Shown here: positions 59,951 through 64,000 of the stretch, piece after piece
Numbering within the stretch: the first letter of the stretch is position 1
How the letters are laid out: every line of letters starts with the position of its first letter
NCBI GenBank assembly: GCA_000469685.2
Contig: LS997562.1
Location: 24,295,802 to 24,359,801, forward strand
Length of the DNA: 64,000 bases
Reading direction: 5' to 3'
Source of the DNA: Haemonchus contortus
Lineage: Eukaryota > Nematoda > Chromadorea > Rhabditida > Trichostrongylidae
Notes under the pieces: model-generated
What the model was told of the DNA's origin: nothing
The model's database searches: none
The model's input: the letters and a program-made list of their open reading frames with translations, nothing else
Made by a program: the position numbers and the translations under genes

Positions 59951-62900
59951 TCAGTCTTCCGATGCGGATGGCAGATAGAAAGTGAGCGGTTGATCGGTAC
60001 GAATGCGGTCAAAGGCAATGGCTAGGGGATCCTGTGGATGGAAGAGAATCACACAAGAAGGACTCTTCGATGCCAACGATGGCGGTAGACCTAACGTGCA
60101 CACGTGGTGTTGGGTGCGCCTTGCAAAAATCCTGCAAAGTAATCCAATCAAAAATAACACATCCGAACCGTAAACATCCTGATGCAGGGATGATATTCCA
60201 AGCGGTTCCCAAAAAAATGCGCCACACTTCATGGCGATGAAGGTCTAAAGGTACACAAGGTAAAATTCCACCACAACGTAAAAAAAAGTTCGAAGACAAA
60301 TGGGATTATGCTATGAAGTGCACTTTGAGTGAGCCACAACATTTTAAGGGTGACACAAGAAGAAAGTCACTTATGGCTTGCGGATTGGAGTGCAATCCTC
60401 TTGAGAATGTAAGATTAGGCCAAAATCGATGAACGATTGGGAGCAATGTTGTAAGATTAGTTGGCTGACCATCAGCTGCTGTCATCCCAGAGTTTTCATA
60501 GGTGCTGACACGTCAGCTGTCACTTGCTAGGTTGGAAGCAGACAATACACAAACCAAGAGAACTTGAAACTACCACATAACCTCAGTACAATCATAGATA
60601 ACTCACTTTACAGGACCAAGATCGAAACGCATACGACCATACATCAGATTTGAATGAATTTTCTCGTCAATTGAAAAATAGAGGGGATCAAGGTAAGGAT
60701 TTTCCGAAGAAGAATGCTAAAAAATGCTTCTATTAGTGGTGTATCAATCGTTGCTAGACCTAGAACTTACGTGGCAGCCACAAAACGGCAGCACCGACAG
60801 AACTCTTCGATACATTCCTTCGGACATAGCTGGAAGAAACTATTTCAACAGCCAAAACTTGAAAAAAAAAACCACATAGGTGCTGCGAAACCTTTACGTT
60901 GGTTGGACCAGTTTTCAGCTATCATTCCGCACTACAGAAGATTTGAAAACTATTGCAAAGGGGACGTGCACTACGTGCGTCAAATGGCGCGGCGATGTCC
61001 GTGACGTGTTATTTTTAACATCATTTACGAAAAGAGCTCAGTTCCCTTTTAGTAGTTGATTGCCTAAAGCTATAAAAGCTCCCATTTGTATGAATCCGAC
61101 GCCGATTTTCGGGGCACAAACTCGAAGTAGAGTAGTTTAGTAGGGTCAACAGACCCTTTTAATCTACTCTACCTTTAAATTGGACCCCAATGATAGGCGC
61201 TAAAGTCGTCCAGATCATTACGAACTTAGCCGCGCAATTTGCCGCGCGCATCCTCGACACACGTAAGTCCACATACCCATTGCAAAAGAATGATAACCTA
61301 GTGCAGATCTATTTCAAAACATTCCCATCCTCTGGTGTAGTGGCAGTCGGCGCACTTCATACACGCATGGTCACGGGTTCAGATCCCGGATCGATACCTT
61401 CCTAGGTCAACCAAGCCTTTCATACCTCTGCGGCCGTTTAATTGGTACTAGTCTCGCATGGAAGGATGAAAGCACTGACTTGCACATCGGCCGTCCACCG
61501 CAAGTCATCTTATAAACCACATACCCATTCAGTACGCCACCACGACTCTGAGTGGGAGTCGAATGCGTGGGCGCATCCCTCAGCGGCATTGATCAACGGC
61601 CCGAACTTTATCCTTCATCCTTTCCTCTCACCTAACGCTATATAGATCAGCATTCGTTCCGGTTCGAAAGAATTACGTTGCTCCCATGGCGACTGGATCG
61701 GGACTTCTGGATCGTCTATTGGTTCAAACATTTTATTTCACCTGCTCTGACCGGATTCACAATAGTTGCTTAGCAATTGTTTTCATAACACCTGCTCAAT
61801 ATTTCAGAACCTTTTGTGTCCTCTGAACTGTGAGCTTGTCAAACCGAGATAAAGCTTTCCTGACGGGTAATCACAAGCAAAGCGCTCCTGATGGGTAATC
61901 ACAACCACTAGTACCAGAATGCTTATGTATAAAGGAAGTCATTTAAGTTGGACATCTACAAGAAGAATTGAATGGAGAAGCGTTTACGTTGAAGTGATTC
62001 CGTATGAGGGAAACGTTAGTACAACAGAAAGAGGAAAGAAAACTGAGGCTCACTTCCTGAATTATTGCCCATCAGCCAATGAGCTTTTTGTTTCGAATGT
62101 GGATTGTATTGAAACGATTTTGGGTACCGATGCGGGTTCATTGTCGGAGTCAACAAAACCTCGACGAAGTTTTCATAAAACGCCAGCAACTCAGGGCCAT
62201 ACTAAAAAGGTCAATTAAACAGAAAACAACTGAATCCAGAAAAATAAGATGTGCCCGACCTCTTGATAGACAGTTAAAATTTCGCAATTCCTCCAGTCCA
62301 AAATGAACAGAAAACATGGCATCAGAGCGATATCATAGCGTATAGACGTATCTAAATTGCATTCCAAAAATCATCACGTAAATTGGAAAGCCAAATGTAT
62401 TTGACAGCGAATGCCTAACGTCATAAGAATCATATAATTTGGCAAGCTAACGCGGCGATCTCATCAAAACCGCTTTGGATTTATCTATTATTATAATAGC
62501 AAGCACGCACTGATAGCATCCATTGCTCTCCAGAAACTTCGACCGTCCCGTATTGCGACTCATTACAAAGGTGACTCCTAGGGACTAGATTTAGAGGATC
62601 GAACAAGAACCTCCTTTCAGAATGCTGCACTTGACAGCGCGAAAAGACGAGAGAACCCATCATTTTGCATAATCCCAAAAATGATATGAAAACTTTTTTG
62701 ACACTTTACCACAGGTCTTCCTCTGCTCAACCACTCAGGGTGTTACCTGAGCAGAGTCCTTAATCCTATCGGAAAACAATCACAAGCTGAGCGCAAGCTG
62801 CATGTCAATTTGATACCGCCTATTGCCCTCAGAAAGAATGATTGACAACGCGGCAAGGATTCGCTTCACTTCAGCCCCCAGTTAAACGATTTTTAGCGTT

Positions 62901-63993
62901 CAACTCTAATATCTCACCAGTTATCTCATTAGATGGAGACATATACGACTTGGAAATGGGAAGAAAAATTTGAACAGCATCATAACATTCGGTAGATTCG
63001 AAGACTCACGAGGCAGCATCCTAACAAGCAGGTAATGACCATCAAACAGCTGTGCACGATGCATTCTCAATTTCTCAACATAGGAAGGTGTAAGACGCAG
63101 GAATTCGTCCACTCTGCCTTCTCTTTTTGCTTCCTTATAAAGGAAAGTAAGCAGACGTTGTTTCAAACCAGTATAAAGAGTTGTTCGAGTTGGGGTCGCT
63201 TGACAATCACCACTGAAAAGCAGAGTTTGTACTAAATGAACAAGGATTATCAGGAAAAACACTGTATCCACTGAAGAACATCAAACAAACAGCAGCATGT
63301 TAATAGAGAACTATAGTGGGCAGAGCTCGACATTCCGGAGTCCAACTTATGGTTTTTGAGGGCAGAATTGTTTCCATGAATCTTTCTCCCCCTCTTCATT
63401 ACACCACATAAGCCAACTATTACTTGATGAAACCTTCTTCAAACATTAACTCCACAACAAATTTCACAAAGACGCATTGTTGAATTTCCTGTGAAGGAAT
63501 AGGTCGTTTGATAAATTTTTATTCCAATTCGTGGCCCATTTTCTTTCTTCTAATCTTCAACCAAATACGTACGCGGATTTCTATTCTTATGTACCCAGTA
63601 GGAAGAAAAGAAAACCCGCTCATCTGCCAAAAGTTCCTCCTATCCAACGTTCAAAAATTATGCACACTTACAAGAGATATAGCCCGTCATCATCCCAGAT
63701 TGATGTTCCAATATCCTTTAATGGTATCATCGCACCAAACTCGTCCACATGAAGCATATGAATGATCTAGAAAGCTCGACTTCTCATGAAATACAAAAGT
63801 TCGCAAGAGAACATGCCATCAAAATTCTTCATATTTATAATGTACACAACAGATTCAACGGTAAATAAATAATGAGATAGCTGACCTGTTTTTGCAGTGA
63901 CATTATCATCATGGTTGTGCCGCACAGAGCCACTCCGTGCGTTAGGTTTATACGGTCAAAATTGTACATCACGAAATGTGCGATAGAGCCCTT
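59951..63993 (-). CDS. det1: DET1 (de-etiolated-1) homologue, 3' part
   Basis: Exons in coding order: 63886-63993, 63672-63766, 63010-63212, 62260-62351, 62054-62201, 60771-60829, 60607-60716, 59951-60131 (stop TGA); all seven junction phases agree and give 331 residues. DET1 joins DDB1 and COP1 in CUL4 ubiquitin-ligase assemblies. Motifs in order: IMSLQKQIIHMLHVDEFG with DIGTSIWDDDGLYLF (human SLQHQTIHVFHV ... IGRFCYEDD), LKQRLLTFLYKEAKREG and LRMHRAQLFDGHYLLVRML (human LKHRLLVYLWRRAEQDG, LRMWKMQLLDENHLFIK), CFLFILDWRNCEILTVYQE, GPELLAFYENFVEVL, GMYRRVLSVLPFCGC, SSSENPYLDPLYFSIDEK (human SYSSSPYLDLSLFSYDDK) and LFHPQDPLAIAFDRIR before the stop. The first exon starts right after TTTCAG at the window edge, so earlier exons lie beyond 64000. 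The 1.2-kb intron between 60829 and 62054 contains a SINE and a foldback. Confidence 0.88.
61080..61265. mobile_element. Foldback element, family C copy 2
   Basis: Related to 29974-30229: paired GGGGCACAAACTCGAAGTAG and CTACCTTTAAATTGGACCCC arms around a short loop, and the outer CCGCGCAATTTGCCGCG block on the right. The left outer arm is lost. It lies in a DET1 intron. Confidence 0.6.
61331..61626 (+). repeat. tRNA-derived SINE, well-preserved copy
   Basis: Head TGGTGTAGTGGCAGTCGGCG (A-box-like) and GGTCACGGGTTCAGATCCCG (B-box-like). The body is collinear with 27866-28162 throughout, ending CTTTATCCTTCATCC. It lies in a DET1 intron on the antisense strand of the gene. Confidence 0.75.
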
Positions 63994-64000
63994 CTGAAAC

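Noticed and set aside
60034..60410. Plus-strand frame (TGA-interrupted) suggesting a gene or selenoprotein
   Set aside because: Its left part overlaps the last DET1 exon in antisense and the frame has a stop at about 60238; nothing indicates a SECIS element. The minus-strand DET1 exons explain the left part.
61919..62218. 99-codon plus-strand frame
   Set aside because: It covers the DET1 exon 62054-62201 in antisense; the minus strand has matching splice phases and family motifs.
62921..63271. Minus-strand frame looking like a secreted protein with a signal peptide
   Set aside because: The apparent signal peptide is intron: TTTTCAG at 63213-63218 starts a DET1 exon that continues the preceding exon in phase.

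Overview
This is eukaryotic nuclear DNA, most likely from a clade V (strongylid or hookworm-type) parasitic nematode. Genes are split into many short exons with TTTNCAG-like acceptors. Several start codons sit directly behind an unpaired splice acceptor, as expected for spliced-leader trans-splicing. One gene pair has the close spacing of a nematode operon, and introns and intergenic DNA are crowded with decayed transposons. There are no prokaryotic operons, CRISPR arrays or phage genes. Nearly all open frames over 60 codons are chance; the real genes were found by joining short exons whose reading phases agree and whose peptides match known families.

Layout. (1) 492-11810 (+): the 3' part of a sterol O-acyltransferase (SOAT/ACAT, MBOAT family) gene, six exons, with a 7.2-kb intron holding a Ty3/gypsy-like Gag relic, GC-rich foldback elements, a SINE fragment and DNA-transposon relics. 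(2) 12996-15571 (-): a complete XPA nucleotide-excision-repair gene, six exons. (3) About 15.6-28.3 kb: no convincing gene; TTAA-flanked MITEs, foldbacks, a Tc1-type MITE, a decayed mariner and SINEs. (4) 28334-32885 (+): complete mitochondrial glycine-cleavage H protein gene, five exons, with a palindromic tRNA-like element in intron 1. (5) 34.2-39.1 kb: a wrecked BEL/Pao-type LTR retroelement with an env-like segment; its downstream LTR was split by a mariner. (6) 39788-40397 (-): possible 114-residue gene. (7) 41472-46915 (-): complete tetraspanin gene, eight exons. (8) 46.9-56 kb: MITEs, a mariner fragment, a possible 67-residue gene (-), SINE and an RTE-type LINE relic. (9) 57001-63993 (-): an apparent operon, with a DET1 homologue (3' part, eight exons; 5' part beyond the window) followed about 100 bp later by a RERG-like Ras-family gene.

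The genes do unrelated housekeeping jobs: sterol esterification, DNA repair, one-carbon metabolism, membrane scaffolding and ubiquitin-ligase adaptor function. The most unusual observations are the Ras-family protein, which has lost residues of G2 and G3 (a likely pseudo-GTPase) and may end in a membrane anchor; the palindromic elements built from two divergent tRNA-like units; and a mariner insertion in an LTR whose empty site is preserved in the sister LTR. All exon borders are read by eye from splice sites, phase and family resemblance; no alignment or transcript data were available.
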